Source: JAEXZL01 sp049943125 (lineage in GTDB: Bacteria; Bacillota; Clostridia; Clostridiales; Clostridiaceae). Taken from it: a stretch of 64,000 bases of DNA. The stretch lies in NCBI RefSeq assembly GCF_049943125.1, contig NZ_CP188040.1, forward strand, positions 1 to 64,000, read 5' to 3'. Both the position numbers and the translations under genes were made by a program. This document shows positions 31,073 to 44,276 of this stretch, piece by piece. Position 1 is the first letter of the stretch. Every line of letters starts with the position of its first letter. The notes below the pieces were generated by a model. That model saw nothing but the letters and a program-made list of their open reading frames with translations. It did no database searches and had not been told where the DNA came from.

Positions 31073-32035
31073 ATGTCTGTTAAAAATCAAGTATTATCAG
31101 AACTCTTAAGGAGTAATAATTATATATCAGGTGAACAGCTAGCTAAGGAATTAGAAGTGAGCAGAAATGCTATCTGGAAAGCTATTAAGAAGCTTCAGGA
31201 GGAAGGCTATAAAATTGAAGCTTCTGGAAAAAAAGGCTATAGACTAACAGAAGAATTAAATATAATTTCTGAACCCTCTATCAAGCAATATATTAGAGGA
31301 AGCTTTATTCCATCTACTATAGAAATACATAAAGAAATTCCATCTACCAATGCTAGAGCAAAGGTTCTGGCTGAAGGTGGTGCTCCCCATGGTGCTATTA
31401 TTATATCAGACTCTCAATCCATGGGAAGAGGGAGATTAGGCCGCTCATTCTTCTCCCCTGCTGGTACTGGTATATATATGAGCATAGTACTTCGTCCTGA
31501 ACTCACCAGTGAAGAAGCACCACAGCTTACATCTCTTGCAGCCGTTGCAGTATCAGAGGCAATAGAGCTTTTAGCTAAGGTGCCTATAAAAATAAAATGG
31601 GTTAATGATTTATTTTTAAATAAAAAGAAAATCTGCGGAATACTAACGGAGGCCAGCTTAGACTTCGAAAGCGGCAGAATTAATTATATAATACTAGGAA
31701 TTGGAATTAATGTAGGAAGGATTAACTTTCCAGAGGAATTAAAAGAAATAGCTACCTCTATAGAAAATGAAACTTCCAACACTATATCTAAAAACCAGCT
31801 TATTGCTGAAATATTAAATTCCTTAAATAGGCTTTTACCTGAAATGAAATCAGGAAAATATCTAGAGGATGTTCGTAAACGTTCCCTGGTTATAGGCCAG
31901 AGTATAACTGTATTAAAAGGGTCAAGCACCTATACAGCTAAGGCTCTTGCCATAGACAACAAAGGAGCGCTGATCGTGGAAGGTCCTAAGGGAATAGAAA
32001 CCCTGTCTTCTGGAGAAATATCCATAAGGCTTTAA
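31073..32035 (+). CDS. birA: Biotin-protein ligase / biotin repressor
   Basis: Attaches biotin to carboxylase carrier proteins and, through its N-terminal winged helix, represses biotin genes. The 320-aa bifunctional form has the helix-turn-helix at about residues 1-60 (S-G-E-Q-L-A-K-E-L-E-V-S-R-N-A-I-W-K). Ligase motifs follow: G-R-G-R-L-G-R (about 120-126) for biotinyl-AMP, K-W-V-N-D (about 181-185) and the C-terminal SH3-like domain. GTAAGGAGG precedes the ATG. bioY follows after 17 bases, so enzyme and transporter form one unit. No clear BirA operator was seen upstream. Confidence 0.96.
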   Translation: MSVKNQVLSELLRSNNYISGEQLAKELEVSRNAIWKAIKKLQEEGYKIEASGKKGYRLTEELNIISEPSIKQYIRGSFIPSTIEIHKEIPSTNARAKVLAEGGAPHGAIIISDSQSMGRGRLGRSFFSPAGTGIYMSIVLRPELTSEEAPQLTSLAAVAVSEAIELLAKVPIKIKWVNDLFLNKKKICGILTEASLDFESGRINYIILGIGINVGRINFPEELKEIATSIENETSNTISKNQLIAEILNSLNRLLPEMKSGKYLEDVRKRSLVIGQSITVLKGSSTYTAKALAIDNKGALIVEGPKGIETLSSGEISIRL

Positions 32036-32052
32036 TACAGGAGGAAGTAGTT

Positions 32053-32583
32053 ATGAATATAAAAGATATCACCCTTATCTCTTTAATGGCAGCGCTAATG
32101 TGTATTGTAGCCCCATTCTCACTCCCTGTAGGGCCTATTCCTATTTCTCTTTCTACCTTTGCGGTTTATATAGCTGCAGGCCTCCTGGGAAGAAAAAGAG
32201 GAACTATGGCTGTGCTCACTTATATTCTATTAGGAGCCACAGGACTCCCTGTGTTTTCTGGCTTCTCTGGAGGAATACAGAAGCTCTTTGGTGTCACTGG
32301 TGGCTATATAATTGGCTATCTCCCCTGTGTCTACATTTCAGGATATTTTATAAAAAATGTGGATGAAAAAAAATGGGTGTATCCAATAGGTTTGTCCTTG
32401 GGGACACTAGCCTGCTATACCTTAGGGACACTATGGTTTATGTTGCAAGCCTCAGTGACTCCTCTTACAGCCTTAAGCACCTGTGTATTTCCCTTCATTC
32501 CAGGAGATATAATAAAAATAATAGCAGCTACTACAATTATTTCCCCTATGAGAAAAGTACTAAAACTATCCATTAATATATAA
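32053..32583 (+). CDS. bioY: Biotin transporter S component BioY
   Basis: Substrate-binding membrane subunit of an ECF-type biotin importer. At 176 aa with about six membrane segments it has the normal BioY length. The family pattern is visible: P-x-P-I-S-L-S-T-F-A-V-Y near the N-terminus, L-L-G-x-x-G-L-P-V-F-S-G-F-S-G-G with the following G-x-T-G-G-Y-I-I-G-Y, and F-I-P-G-D-I-x-K near the C-terminus. AGGAGG precedes the ATG. The shared ECF ATPase and EcfT subunits are not in this window. Confidence 0.95.
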   Translation: MNIKDITLISLMAALMCIVAPFSLPVGPIPISLSTFAVYIAAGLLGRKRGTMAVLTYILLGATGLPVFSGFSGGIQKLFGVTGGYIIGYLPCVYISGYFIKNVDEKKWVYPIGLSLGTLACYTLGTLWFMLQASVTPLTALSTCVFPFIPGDIIKIIAATTIISPMRKVLKLSINI

Positions 32584-32651
32584 CTATTGCACAATTATAG
32601 GAATATTTTGTTATAATAAAAATATCAATAATCGTTCTAAAGGAGGCTTTT

Positions 32652-33356
32652 ATGAAAACTACTTATTTGAATCATTGCGGCTTTTCTGTTGAGCTCCAGG
32701 AGATGACTTTAATATTTGATTATTATAAAGGTAATATACCAGAATTACCAATAGATAAGCCTCTCTATATTTTTGTCAGTCATGGACATAAGGATCATTT
32801 TAATAGCGAAATATTTTCTTTGTCCCATAAATACTCTAATATAACCTATGTATTATCTAATGATATAACCTTCGACACACTTGAGGAGCTTGTACCTGAT
32901 CTAGCTCTATTATTAAAGGATAAAATTCATTTTATTGGTACTAATGAGAATTTAACTCTATTACAGGAGGATTTCGCCATTACCATAGAAACCTTGAAAT
33001 CTACAGATGCTGGTGTTGCTTTCTTGATTACTACTCCAGACCAAACTATTTACCATGCAGGAGATTTAAATCTTTGGTCCTGGAGCGATGAGCCTGAGGA
33101 TGAAAACCTTCAGATGGAGATAGCCTTTAAGGAGGAAATCAACAAAATTCAAGGAAGACACATAAATCTTGCTTTTATGACCCTTGATCCTAGACAGGAG
33201 GAACGCTACAGCTTAGGCTTTGATTACTTCATGAGAACAGTTACTGTGGATAAGGTTTACCCTATTCATTGCTGGGAGGATTATGAAATAATAGATAAGC
33301 TATTAAAGGATCCCATTTCTGAAGACTATAGAGATCAGATAGTGAAATATAGATAA
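32652..33356 (+). CDS. Metallo-beta-lactamase-fold hydrolase
   Basis: A 234-aa cytoplasmic protein of the UlaG-like branch of the metallo-beta-lactamase fold. It has the metal motif H-G-H-K-D-H (about residues 44-49), a second metal-ligand region H-A-G-D-L (about 132-136) and a late His in P-I-H-C-W. These proteins hydrolyse diverse substrates such as lactones and phosphoesters; the substrate here is unknown. AAAGGAGG precedes the ATG. It is followed by a coiled-coil protein gene on the same strand. Confidence 0.85.
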   Translation: MKTTYLNHCGFSVELQEMTLIFDYYKGNIPELPIDKPLYIFVSHGHKDHFNSEIFSLSHKYSNITYVLSNDITFDTLEELVPDLALLLKDKIHFIGTNENLTLLQEDFAITIETLKSTDAGVAFLITTPDQTIYHAGDLNLWSWSDEPEDENLQMEIAFKEEINKIQGRHINLAFMTLDPRQEERYSLGFDYFMRTVTVDKVYPIHCWEDYEIIDKLLKDPISEDYRDQIVKYR

Positions 33357-33414
33357 TCTTTATTACCCACCGCTAACTGACCTAATGGTATATAAATTTA
33401 TTAGGAGGATAATC

Positions 33415-34305
33415 ATGATTACTTATCAAGAGGCCATGGAGGAGCTCCTAAAGCTCCAGGAAGAAATAAAGGTTTTAGAAAACAAAAAAGCCAGTGAGAA
33501 AAAAGCTTTAGAAAAACAAAAACATATTCAAAAGGAAATGGAAGACAATCTATATTATGAGCAGCTGGATGTACAAAAGCTAGAAAAGCAATCCCTATCC
33601 AGGCTTCTAGCCAAGCTCACCGGTAGTTATGACGATAAGTATCACAAGGAATATAGAGAATATACAGAGGCTAGGGTAAAGTATAACGACATCTGCTATA
33701 TTGTTAAAGAAATGGAAGGCAGATTACAGAATCTTGCCTCAGAAATATTCAAGCTCAAGGCCTCACATAAAGACTTAAAAGAGCAAATATATAGGGATTA
33801 TTCAGAGGGTCAGGAAGCAGCAAGGGCAATTAACGAGGAAAAACAGAGACTTTATAGTCAGCGTAAGGAGCTTTTAGAAGCCAAGGAAGCGGTAAGAGCC
33901 GTCTATAACCTGGCTGAAGAGGCTTGTGTAGCTTATGATAAAGCTGAAGGCTGGTCCACTGTAGACACCTTTTTTGGAGGCGGACTCTTAAGTGACCTTG
34001 CAAAATACTCAAAGATTGATGAGGCCGATGAAGCTGTAAGAAGTATGAATGCTGCGGCACATCGATTAGAGAAGGAGCTCAAGGATGTTAATTTGGCTTT
34101 TAATGGCTATATTGATACAATAGACTCCTCCAGCAGATTCTTTGACATAGCCTTTGATAATATTTTTTCCGACTGGAGCATAAGAGATCGTATCAGCGGC
34201 AATTTGGATGAGCTGGAGAGCTATATGAGTAGACTAGCCTCCCTAGAAGATAGATTAAATACTGAAATAAAGAATATAGATAGCAAGCTAAAAGGGTTAG
34301 ATTAG
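33415..34305 (+). CDS. Hypothetical coiled-coil protein
   Basis: A 296-aa soluble, highly charged protein without a signal peptide. Heptad-rich helices cover about residues 5-65 and 85-170. The middle region (about 175-200) has the less charged segment G-W-S-T-V-D-T-F-F-G-G-G-L-L-S-D-L-A-K-Y, followed by more helices to the C-terminus. The frame is open 10 codons upstream; the ATG at 33415 is chosen for its TTAGGAGG site. Proteins of this layout occur in clostridia but I cannot assign a function. It may be co-transcribed with the upstream hydrolase. Confidence 0.8.
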   Translation: MITYQEAMEELLKLQEEIKVLENKKASEKKALEKQKHIQKEMEDNLYYEQLDVQKLEKQSLSRLLAKLTGSYDDKYHKEYREYTEARVKYNDICYIVKEMEGRLQNLASEIFKLKASHKDLKEQIYRDYSEGQEAARAINEEKQRLYSQRKELLEAKEAVRAVYNLAEEACVAYDKAEGWSTVDTFFGGGLLSDLAKYSKIDEADEAVRSMNAAAHRLEKELKDVNLAFNGYIDTIDSSSRFFDIAFDNIFSDWSIRDRISGNLDELESYMSRLASLEDRLNTEIKNIDSKLKGLD

Positions 34306-34379
34306 ATATTTATGTAATTCATAGTTATCAAGAAATTCTAAATGATAATTACACTGTTTAAAATATAAAATAATATAAT

Positions 34380-34404
34380 AAAAACGACTATAATGGTCGT
34401 TTTT
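34380..34404 (+). terminator. Terminator after the coiled-coil gene
   Basis: AAAAACGAC and GTCGTTTTT arms with a seven-base loop. The A/T tracts would allow termination in either direction. Confidence 0.8.
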
Positions 34405-34556
34405 ATGCTTTATTTAGACATTATTCTTTCATTTTCACCGTATATCGAAGGATTTATAGGACAATCTCCCGCAAAAATGTTATAATAATTATATGCGTTT
34501 TTTAAGAAATACTAAGGGGAGGAAAACGCCTATATAGTAGCGCGTGGATAGATTAC

Positions 34557-35672
34557 ATGAAAAAGAAACTTTTAGCGGTAATAACCGCAGCTGTAGTACT
34601 TCTAGCTAACAGCTCCGCAGCTTATGCAGATATTGAAGTAAACAAAAATAAGCTTCAAGAGCTAGAAAGCAAGGTCTATAAGCTAGAGGAGGAAATATTT
34701 TTATTAAATGATGAAATATCTTCTGTAAAAGAAGAGCTTATTGATAATAGTAAAGAAATTGAAGGTATAGAAGAGCAATTGCAAGCTACAGAAGGAATGA
34801 TTAAAGCTTCTGAAGAAAGCATGAAGGATAAGCAAGCTTTATATGAATTAAAAATGAGACAGCTCTATAAAGAAAATGGACAAATCTCCTACTTAACCAT
34901 ATTGTTTGATTCTAAAAGTCTTGGAGATTTAATTTCAAAAGTTAGCTTAGTCTCCCAGCTATTACGATTCGATAGTGAAATTATTAATGATTTTCAAGAA
35001 GAAAAAAATAAGCTTATCCAATTAGTGGATGAATTAAACAATAAAGAAGCACAAGCAAAAAGCCTCAAAAGAACTAATGAAAAAAAGCTTAATAGTTTAG
35101 AGGAAAAAAGAAAAGATCAAAGAGAGCTTGTTAAAGAAATAAATTTAGATATGGAAGCCTTGAGACTATTGATTGCGGAGGAAGAGAATTACACTGCTTC
35201 TGAAGAAATTATTGTGGATACTTCTATTTCTATAACCCCTAATGAAGAGGACAAAAATAATGGACAAGTCATCCAAGATAGCAGCCAAAACAACGAAAAT
35301 CCAGCTGAAGAAGATGACTCTGATAATACAGTAGACCTTGATAAAGAAGCTACCTCTAATAACGATAATATATCAGAAACAAGCTTAGGAGTTTTCAAGC
35401 TAACAGCTTATTGCAGCTGCGTAAAATGCTGTGGCACCCACTCTAGCGGCACTACAGCTACTGGGACCACACCTAAGTCCAACCACACTATATCCGTAGA
35501 CCCTTCGATAATTCCCTTTGGAACTATAGTGATGATAAATGGAGAAAATTATGTTGCTGAGGATAGTGGCGGTGGAGTAAAAAAGTATCATATTGATATT
35601 TATTTTGATACCCATGAAGAAGCTCTAGCCTTTGGTGTCCAGTATGCAGAAGTATATGCAAATAAAAAATAA
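34557..35672 (+). CDS. Secreted cell-wall protein: CwlO-like coiled coil plus 3D domain
   Basis: Likely peptidoglycan-modifying enzyme exported by the Sec pathway. The 371-aa protein has a signal peptide (about residues 1-25, cleavage after A-Y-A). A long coiled coil (about 28-220) like the N-terminal regulatory part of CwlO/PcsB comes next. An acidic Ser/Asn/Glu linker (about 220-280) follows, and a C-terminal 3D domain (about 285-368). The 3D domain has T-A-Y-C-S-C, S-V-D-P-S-I-I-P-F-G-T and E-D-S-G-G-G-V, then H-I-D-I-Y-F-D, with the three conserved Asp residues of the YabE/YocH/MltA-like lytic transglycosylase family. No strong ribosome site precedes the ATG; GGAGG lies about 40 bases upstream. 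Confidence 0.88.
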   Translation: MKKKLLAVITAAVVLLANSSAAYADIEVNKNKLQELESKVYKLEEEIFLLNDEISSVKEELIDNSKEIEGIEEQLQATEGMIKASEESMKDKQALYELKMRQLYKENGQISYLTILFDSKSLGDLISKVSLVSQLLRFDSEIINDFQEEKNKLIQLVDELNNKEAQAKSLKRTNEKKLNSLEEKRKDQRELVKEINLDMEALRLLIAEEENYTASEEIIVDTSISITPNEEDKNNGQVIQDSSQNNENPAEEDDSDNTVDLDKEATSNNDNISETSLGVFKLTAYCSCVKCCGTHSSGTTATGTTPKSNHTISVDPSIIPFGTIVMINGENYVAEDSGGGVKKYHIDIYFDTHEEALAFGVQYAEVYANKK

Positions 35673-35706
35673 GGTAGTCAGTTCAGTTTGGCTACCTTAT
35701 TTTTTA
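35669..35706. terminator. Bidirectional terminator between 3D protein and rhomboid genes
   Basis: ATAAGGTAG and CTACCTTAT arms around a 14-base loop, then TTTTTTA. The left arm overlaps the stop codon of the plus-strand gene. The rhomboid gene ends from the other side at 35713. Confidence 0.85.
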
Positions 35707-35712
35707 TTTAGA

Positions 35713-36294
35713 TCATTTCCTGTAATTACTATTTTTAGAATAAGCAAAGCCTATAAAAACTCCACAAATTCCACCAATAATATGAGTAAACTGAGATATA
35801 TTATCCCTTATAGTTATCCCCTGTAAAATTTCCTGACCTAAGTATAAAATAATCACTATTATCAGGGTCAGAGGTATACTTCCCTTTTCCATCCCAGCAA
35901 AGGAGGACAAAACTATCATCATAAAAACAATACCGCTGGCTCCTAGGAGACTAGTGTTGGGAAAGAAGGTAATCTGCACTACACCACCAACAAAAGCAGT
36001 TATCGCAATTGCTATGAGAAGCTTTTTGCTTCCATACTTCTCCTCTAATGGAGGTCCTACAATCAGCATAAGCAGCATATTGGACATATAATGATTAAAA
36101 TCTATATGTCCCAAGACATAGGTGAACAGCCTTACATAAGTCAGAGGATCTAAAGGTGATGAGCGATAAACAGAGAAAAATTTAAATATAAGCCACCTAT
36201 CGGTAATAATCCCTACAATCAAAACTACTAGAGCTACAAAGCTATAAGTTAAAATTACTGGTGAATTATATCTTATGTTTTTTAAATACTTCAT
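35713..36294 (-). CDS. Rhomboid-family intramembrane serine protease
   Basis: Cleaves substrates within the membrane. The 193-aa protein has about six membrane segments. The catalytic Ser is in G-A-S-G-I-V-F (about residues 118-124) and the catalytic His is in H-I-I-G-G-I-C-G (about 170-177). The N-terminal L-F-T-Y-V-L-G-H-I-D-F-N-H segment matches the family's H-x-x-x-x-H region. GGAGGAAA precedes the ATG. Substrates are not predictable. Confidence 0.9.
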   Translation of the reverse strand: MKYLKNIRYNSPVILTYSFVALVVLIVGIITDRWLIFKFFSVYRSSPLDPLTYVRLFTYVLGHIDFNHYMSNMLLMLIVGPPLEEKYGSKKLLIAIAITAFVGGVVQITFFPNTSLLGASGIVFMMIVLSSFAGMEKGSIPLTLIIVIILYLGQEILQGITIRDNISQFTHIIGGICGVFIGFAYSKNSNYRK

Positions 36295-36369
36295 ATATTT
36301 CCTCCTATCTTATTACTTCCTTCCCAATTTCCTAACTATGATATATGGTTTTATAAAGATTATTCTTAC

Positions 36370-37356
36370 CTAATTTATTCTCTTTAAAGCCTCTTCAGCG
36401 GTCTTTATTAAATATTCCATTGCAGCTATTGGATATTTTCCCTGTGCCGTTTCACCAGTGAGCATCACTGAGGCTGCTCCATCCAATACAGCATTATATA
36501 TATCCAGTACCTCTGCCCTAGTAGGAACAGGATTTTCTATCATGGAATTTAACATTTGAGTCACTACCATGAAATGCTTGCCTTTACTTCTACAGATTTC
36601 TGATATATTCTTTTGAATCCTCGGCAGCTCCCATAGAGGCATAGAATTTCCTAAATCTCCCCTTGCTATAACTATCTCATCACAATAATCTATTATCTCT
36701 GTAAGCTTCTTTACTCCAAGGATATTTTCTAACTTTGCATATATTTTTATACCTTGGCCATTTTCTTTTAATAATGCTTCTTTAAGAGTTATCAGGTCCT
36801 CCTTCCCTCTAACAAAGGGCAGCATAACTCCTGTAACACCATAGTTTATTGCAGCTTTAATATTCACATAGTCTCTGTGGGTTAAAGTAGGATTCATATT
36901 ATCTCTTGGTATAGCTATATTCTTTTTTGACTGAAGCAGTCCTCCATGGACAACCTCACATAACAAGCTGTCTCCTTGGTTCTCTTTTACATAGAATTCT
37001 ATGAGGCCATCACTCAGTAATATCTTTTCACCAACCTCGGCTGTGCTAATGATACAGGATGGTACAGGAATTCCCTTTTTCCCCAATATAGCAAACTCTC
37101 CTGATTTGAAACCTATAGAATTTTTTAAGTTACCTATCCTAAGCTCTGGACCTTCTAGATCTATTAAGAGTTCTGGTTCCATTCCCGCCATTGTTGCTGC
37201 TTTATTATAGTTATCCAGCCATTCTCCACTATCCTTCAAATCCACGTGAGATAAGTTTAATCTAATCCCTGTCATTCCTACCTTAAACATTTCTAATAAG
37301 GTCTCAAAAGAAGCGCAAGCTGGACCTAAGGTGCCATAATAATTAATCCTATTCAT
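36370..37356 (-). CDS. Pyruvate kinase lacking the C-terminal domain
   Basis: Family reaction: PEP + ADP to pyruvate + ATP. The protein is only 328 aa; usual bacterial enzymes are about 470-585 aa. The catalytic A domain is present with G-T-L-G-P-A, R-L-N-L-S-H, D-L-E-G-P-E-L-R, the catalytic Lys in K-L-E-N, A-R-G-D-L-G, and the long M-L-N-S-M-I-E-N-P-V-P-T-R-A-E-V segment ending in T-G-E-T-A-x-G-x-Y-P. The B domain is present but short. The C-terminal allosteric domain is absent. The usual D-T-K-G-P-E is D-L-E-G-P-E here, altering a potassium-ligand position. Function as a true glycolytic enzyme is therefore uncertain. A weak ribosome site precedes the ATG. Confidence 0.85.
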   Translation of the reverse strand: MNRINYYGTLGPACASFETLLEMFKVGMTGIRLNLSHVDLKDSGEWLDNYNKAATMAGMEPELLIDLEGPELRIGNLKNSIGFKSGEFAILGKKGIPVPSCIISTAEVGEKILLSDGLIEFYVKENQGDSLLCEVVHGGLLQSKKNIAIPRDNMNPTLTHRDYVNIKAAINYGVTGVMLPFVRGKEDLITLKEALLKENGQGIKIYAKLENILGVKKLTEIIDYCDEIVIARGDLGNSMPLWELPRIQKNISEICRSKGKHFMVVTQMLNSMIENPVPTRAEVLDIYNAVLDGAASVMLTGETAQGKYPIAAMEYLIKTAEEALKRIN

Positions 37357-37454
37357 TATAATTAAACCCCGTTTTTTTAAAATTCTAAATGATATCTTAT
37401 CTTATTATACTATAAAGCTAAAAGAAGAAGTAGAATTTAGGGGAGTAAAAGGTC

Positions 37455-37652
37455 TTATTGAAGAACAATCTCCTTAACATTTTGTGGTATCCATTCAATA
37501 AGAGCAAAATTTCCATTGGATACTTCGCTTACTTTATTAATCCACTTTAGTTCACTCAGGGCTTTTCCCATTAGAACTGGGTTTGTAGCTTCACCTAAGG
37601 TAATAATTATCACCTCAGTATGCTTTTCATATCTAAGCTTTGGAAGCAGATT
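37455..37652 (-). pseudogene. Decayed gene fragment upstream of PK-like gene
   Basis: An open minus-strand frame of about 65 codons, bounded by stops. It has protein-like composition (E-V-I-I-I-T-L-G-E-A-T-N-P then E-W-I-P-Q-N-V-K-E-I-V-L-Q) but no ATG. The only in-frame start is a GTG at 37613, without a convincing site. An AGGAGG followed by a 10-codon frame lies just upstream (37685-37650), as if the original start is now separated by a frameshift. The region sits between arsR and the PK-like gene. I cannot identify the ancestor. Confidence 0.45.
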
Positions 37653-37686
37653 CTAATATAAACATTTTTCTTATAAATCTTGCCTC

Positions 37687-38016
37687 CTAAGCATTATTGC
37701 AATTGCAATTATTTTTATCTTTACATATGCAATCTTCAGTATCAGTTATTAACTCCATAAGAAACAACATCAGCTTATTACAGTTGTTATTATTGAGAGA
37801 ATAGTGATTCCATTGTCCTTCCCTTCTACTCACTACTAATCCACAATCTATTAATACCTTCATGTGATGTGACAAAGTAGGCTGAGTAAATTTAAAGTAC
37901 TCCAGAAGATCGCAAGCGCATTTTTCTCCACAGGATAAAATATCAATTATTTTAAGTCTGTTTGGATCAGAAAGAGCCTTCATTATTTTCGACTGAGCAT
38001 CGTAATTTTTAATCAT
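37687..38016 (-). CDS. ArsR/SmtB-family metal-responsive repressor
   Basis: A 109-aa winged-helix repressor that normally releases DNA on binding As(III) or another soft metal. The helix-turn-helix is at about residues 45-65 (T-Q-P-T-L-S-H-H-M-K-V-L). The alpha-3 metal site C-G-E-K-C-A-C-D-L corresponds to the ArsR E-x-C-V-C-D-L site. The C-terminal tail is unusually Cys-rich (C-I-C-K-D-K-N-N-C-N-C), suggesting a further metal site. GAGGTG precedes the ATG. A 22-bp palindrome lies just upstream. No intact metal efflux gene is adjacent; the nearest downstream item is the decayed fragment. Confidence 0.9.
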   Translation of the reverse strand: MIKNYDAQSKIMKALSDPNRLKIIDILSCGEKCACDLLEYFKFTQPTLSHHMKVLIDCGLVVSRREGQWNHYSLNNNNCNKLMLFLMELITDTEDCICKDKNNCNCNNA

Positions 38017-38027
38017 AGCAACACCTC

Positions 38028-38049
38028 TATATAGATATATATCTATATA
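38028..38049. promoter_or_regulatory. Palindromic operator upstream of arsR-like gene
   Basis: A perfect 22-bp palindrome with half-site TATATAGATAT, located 12-33 bases before the start codon. ArsR/SmtB dimers bind imperfect 12-2-12-type AT-rich dyads over their own promoters, so autoregulation is likely. The high AT content weakens the argument. Confidence 0.6.
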
Positions 38050-38220
38050 TAATATATTATTTTTATATTTTTGGTCAATATATAATGATACATGTTTGTG
38101 CTTTTCTATATTATTGGATTTTTATATATACTTCCAGAATAATACCTAATTAATTATTTTTTTCTCTTTTCAAAGCTTTTCTTATTTGGTAGGAAAACTT
38201 CGGATAAACTTTATAGCAAA

Positions 38221-38257
38221 AAGGGCTATACACTAAAAATTAGCGTATAGCCCTTAA
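38221..38257 (-). terminator. rRNA operon 2 terminator
   Basis: AAGGGCTATAC and GTATAGCCCTT arms with an inner CTAA/TTAG extension. The minus strand continues TTTTTGC. It lies nine bases after the last 5S gene. Confidence 0.92.
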
Positions 38258-38264
38258 AAATTAC

Positions 38265-38381
38265 CTGGCAACTTCCTACTCTCCCACAGAGCTTCCCCTG
38301 CAGTACCATCGGCCCTATGAAGCTTAACCGTCGTGTTCGGAATGGGAACGGGTGTTACCTTCATGGCATTATCACCAGATA
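38265..38381 (-). rRNA. rrf: 5S ribosomal RNA, operon 2, distal copy
   Basis: Second of two tandem 5S genes, closest to the terminator. It is nearly identical to the other copies; the 3' end starts CCTGG where the other two have CCCGG. The gap to the next 5S is about 47 bases. Confidence 0.93.
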
Positions 38382-38428
38382 TGGTCTCATTATAATAGAC
38401 CTAATATTAATTTTTAAAATAAAACTGA

Positions 38429-38545
38429 CCCGGCAACTTCCTACTCTCCCACAGAGCTTCCCCTGCAGTACCATCGGCCCTATGAAGCTTAACCATCGTG
38501 TTCGGAATGGAAACGGGTGTTACCTTCATGGCATTGCCACCGGAT
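38429..38545 (-). rRNA. rrf: 5S ribosomal RNA, operon 2, proximal copy
   Basis: First 5S after the 23S in transcription order. It differs from the distal copy at several single positions (for example an A for G in the AACCATCG and GGAAACG segments). About 130 bases separate it from the 23S. Confidence 0.93.
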
Positions 38546-38678
38546 AAGCAGACATTCTAAATCTTCGATTTAGCATGGTCGCTTATGCAAATCTCGCTAG
38601 AGATTTACAATCCTTAGAAAAAACTGTTGTTCTTTCAAAACTGCATACAGAATGATGTTAGTAAAGTCGTCATTTATT

Positions 38679-43504
<4,826 letters not shown>

Positions 43505-43574
43505 AGTTTGATACTTCTCAAAATTACTTAAAAAAATTGCTGGTTTGTGTTTGTTCTAAACTTAGTTCTCTGTT

Positions 43575-43590
43575 CAATTTTCAAAGACCA
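43575..43590 (-). promoter_or_regulatory. boxA-like antitermination site, rRNA leader 2
   Basis: The minus strand reads TGGTCTTTGAAAATTG, identical to the site in leader 1. Confidence 0.6.
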
Positions 43591-43617
43591 TTGCGGCTTT
43601 TCGTGAACCGCTTGATT

Positions 43618-43646
43618 ATAATATCATGTCGCTTTTTCTTTGTCAA
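43618..43646 (-). promoter_or_regulatory. rRNA operon 2 proximal promoter (P2)
   Basis: The minus strand reads TTGACA (43646-43641), a 17-base spacer, then TATTAT (43623-43618), about 114 bases before the 16S, matching the geometry of operon 1. Confidence 0.85.
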
Positions 43647-43787
43647 CACTCTTTTCTAAAACTTTTTTTCTTTCTCAAGAAACTCAAGTTTCAATCTACT
43701 AAGCGAGTAAAACAAGCTTTTAAATCTTCTACAACTCTTAGCTCTTAGTTTTTACCTCTTAGCTCAAGTGTTTTGCGTTTGTCGCAA

Positions 43788-43804
43788 GCGACTTATATAT
43801 AATA
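43788..43804 (-). promoter_or_regulatory. Possible distal rRNA promoter (P1) with GTCGC start element
   Basis: The minus strand has TATTAT (43804-43799) and, six bases on, GTCGC (43792-43788). GTCGC forms a short hairpin with the following GCGAC. It resembles the elements at 5463-5503 and 54856-54896. No clear -35. Confidence 0.4.
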
Positions 43805-43965
43805 CCTCTAATCGAAAAGTTATACCCCAAATAAAAGTGCATATTTCATATTATTTCTGTATAATTCTTTCATTTATTACTTTTTACTCACTATTTCTCA
43901 TATCGATACACCAGGATGAGTTTTTATCAGTACATACTCCAATTATAGCATTAAGAACCTATTGC

Positions 43966-44276
43966 TTAATTATGTACTCCTTTTAATATCCTTAAACCTA
44001 TAGCTCCTGTTAATATTTCAGACACTAAAAAAACAACCAAACTCCATCCATATGGTAAAAATAAGCTAATATTAATAGTATAGGTATGATAATAATTATC
44101 CCTCTCGCAACAGATATCCATGCCGAAGCTCTTATCCTTTCTGTTGCTGCAAGATATGCCGCCATGACAATATTCAAGCCAGCAATAGAAAGCCTGTAAA
44201 TTATACCAACAATCGGCGCCAACCCCGTAGCTAAGGCCGCACAAAAAATCCCCATGTTCATAGGAAAAACAAATAT
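43966..44276 (-). pseudogene. MATE-family efflux transporter relic (C-terminal part)
   Basis: Two overlapping minus-strand frames together encode the last ~100 residues of a MATE multidrug/Na+ antiporter. The pieces are A-G-L-N-I-V-M-A-A-Y-L-A-A-T-E-R, then I-I-I-P-I-L-L-I-L-A and D-G-V-W-L-F-F in one frame, and L-V-S-E-I-L-T-G-A in the other. The switch is at a run of seven T (about 44026-44032), where adding one T restores one frame. A complete MATE is about 450 aa, so most of the gene is missing. A plausible old start remains at 44293-44367: GAGGTG followed by a 24-codon GTG frame. Confidence 0.75.

Noticed and set aside
32100..32576. Two extra plus-strand frames inside bioY
   Set aside because: Out-of-frame shadows of bioY; Cys/Tyr/Ser-rich composition typical of shifted frames.
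34430..34556. c-di-AMP (ydaO-type) riboswitch before the 3D-domain gene
   Set aside because: The leader is too short and lacks the conserved core; only a GGAGG far from the start and a short GCG-rich stretch were seen.
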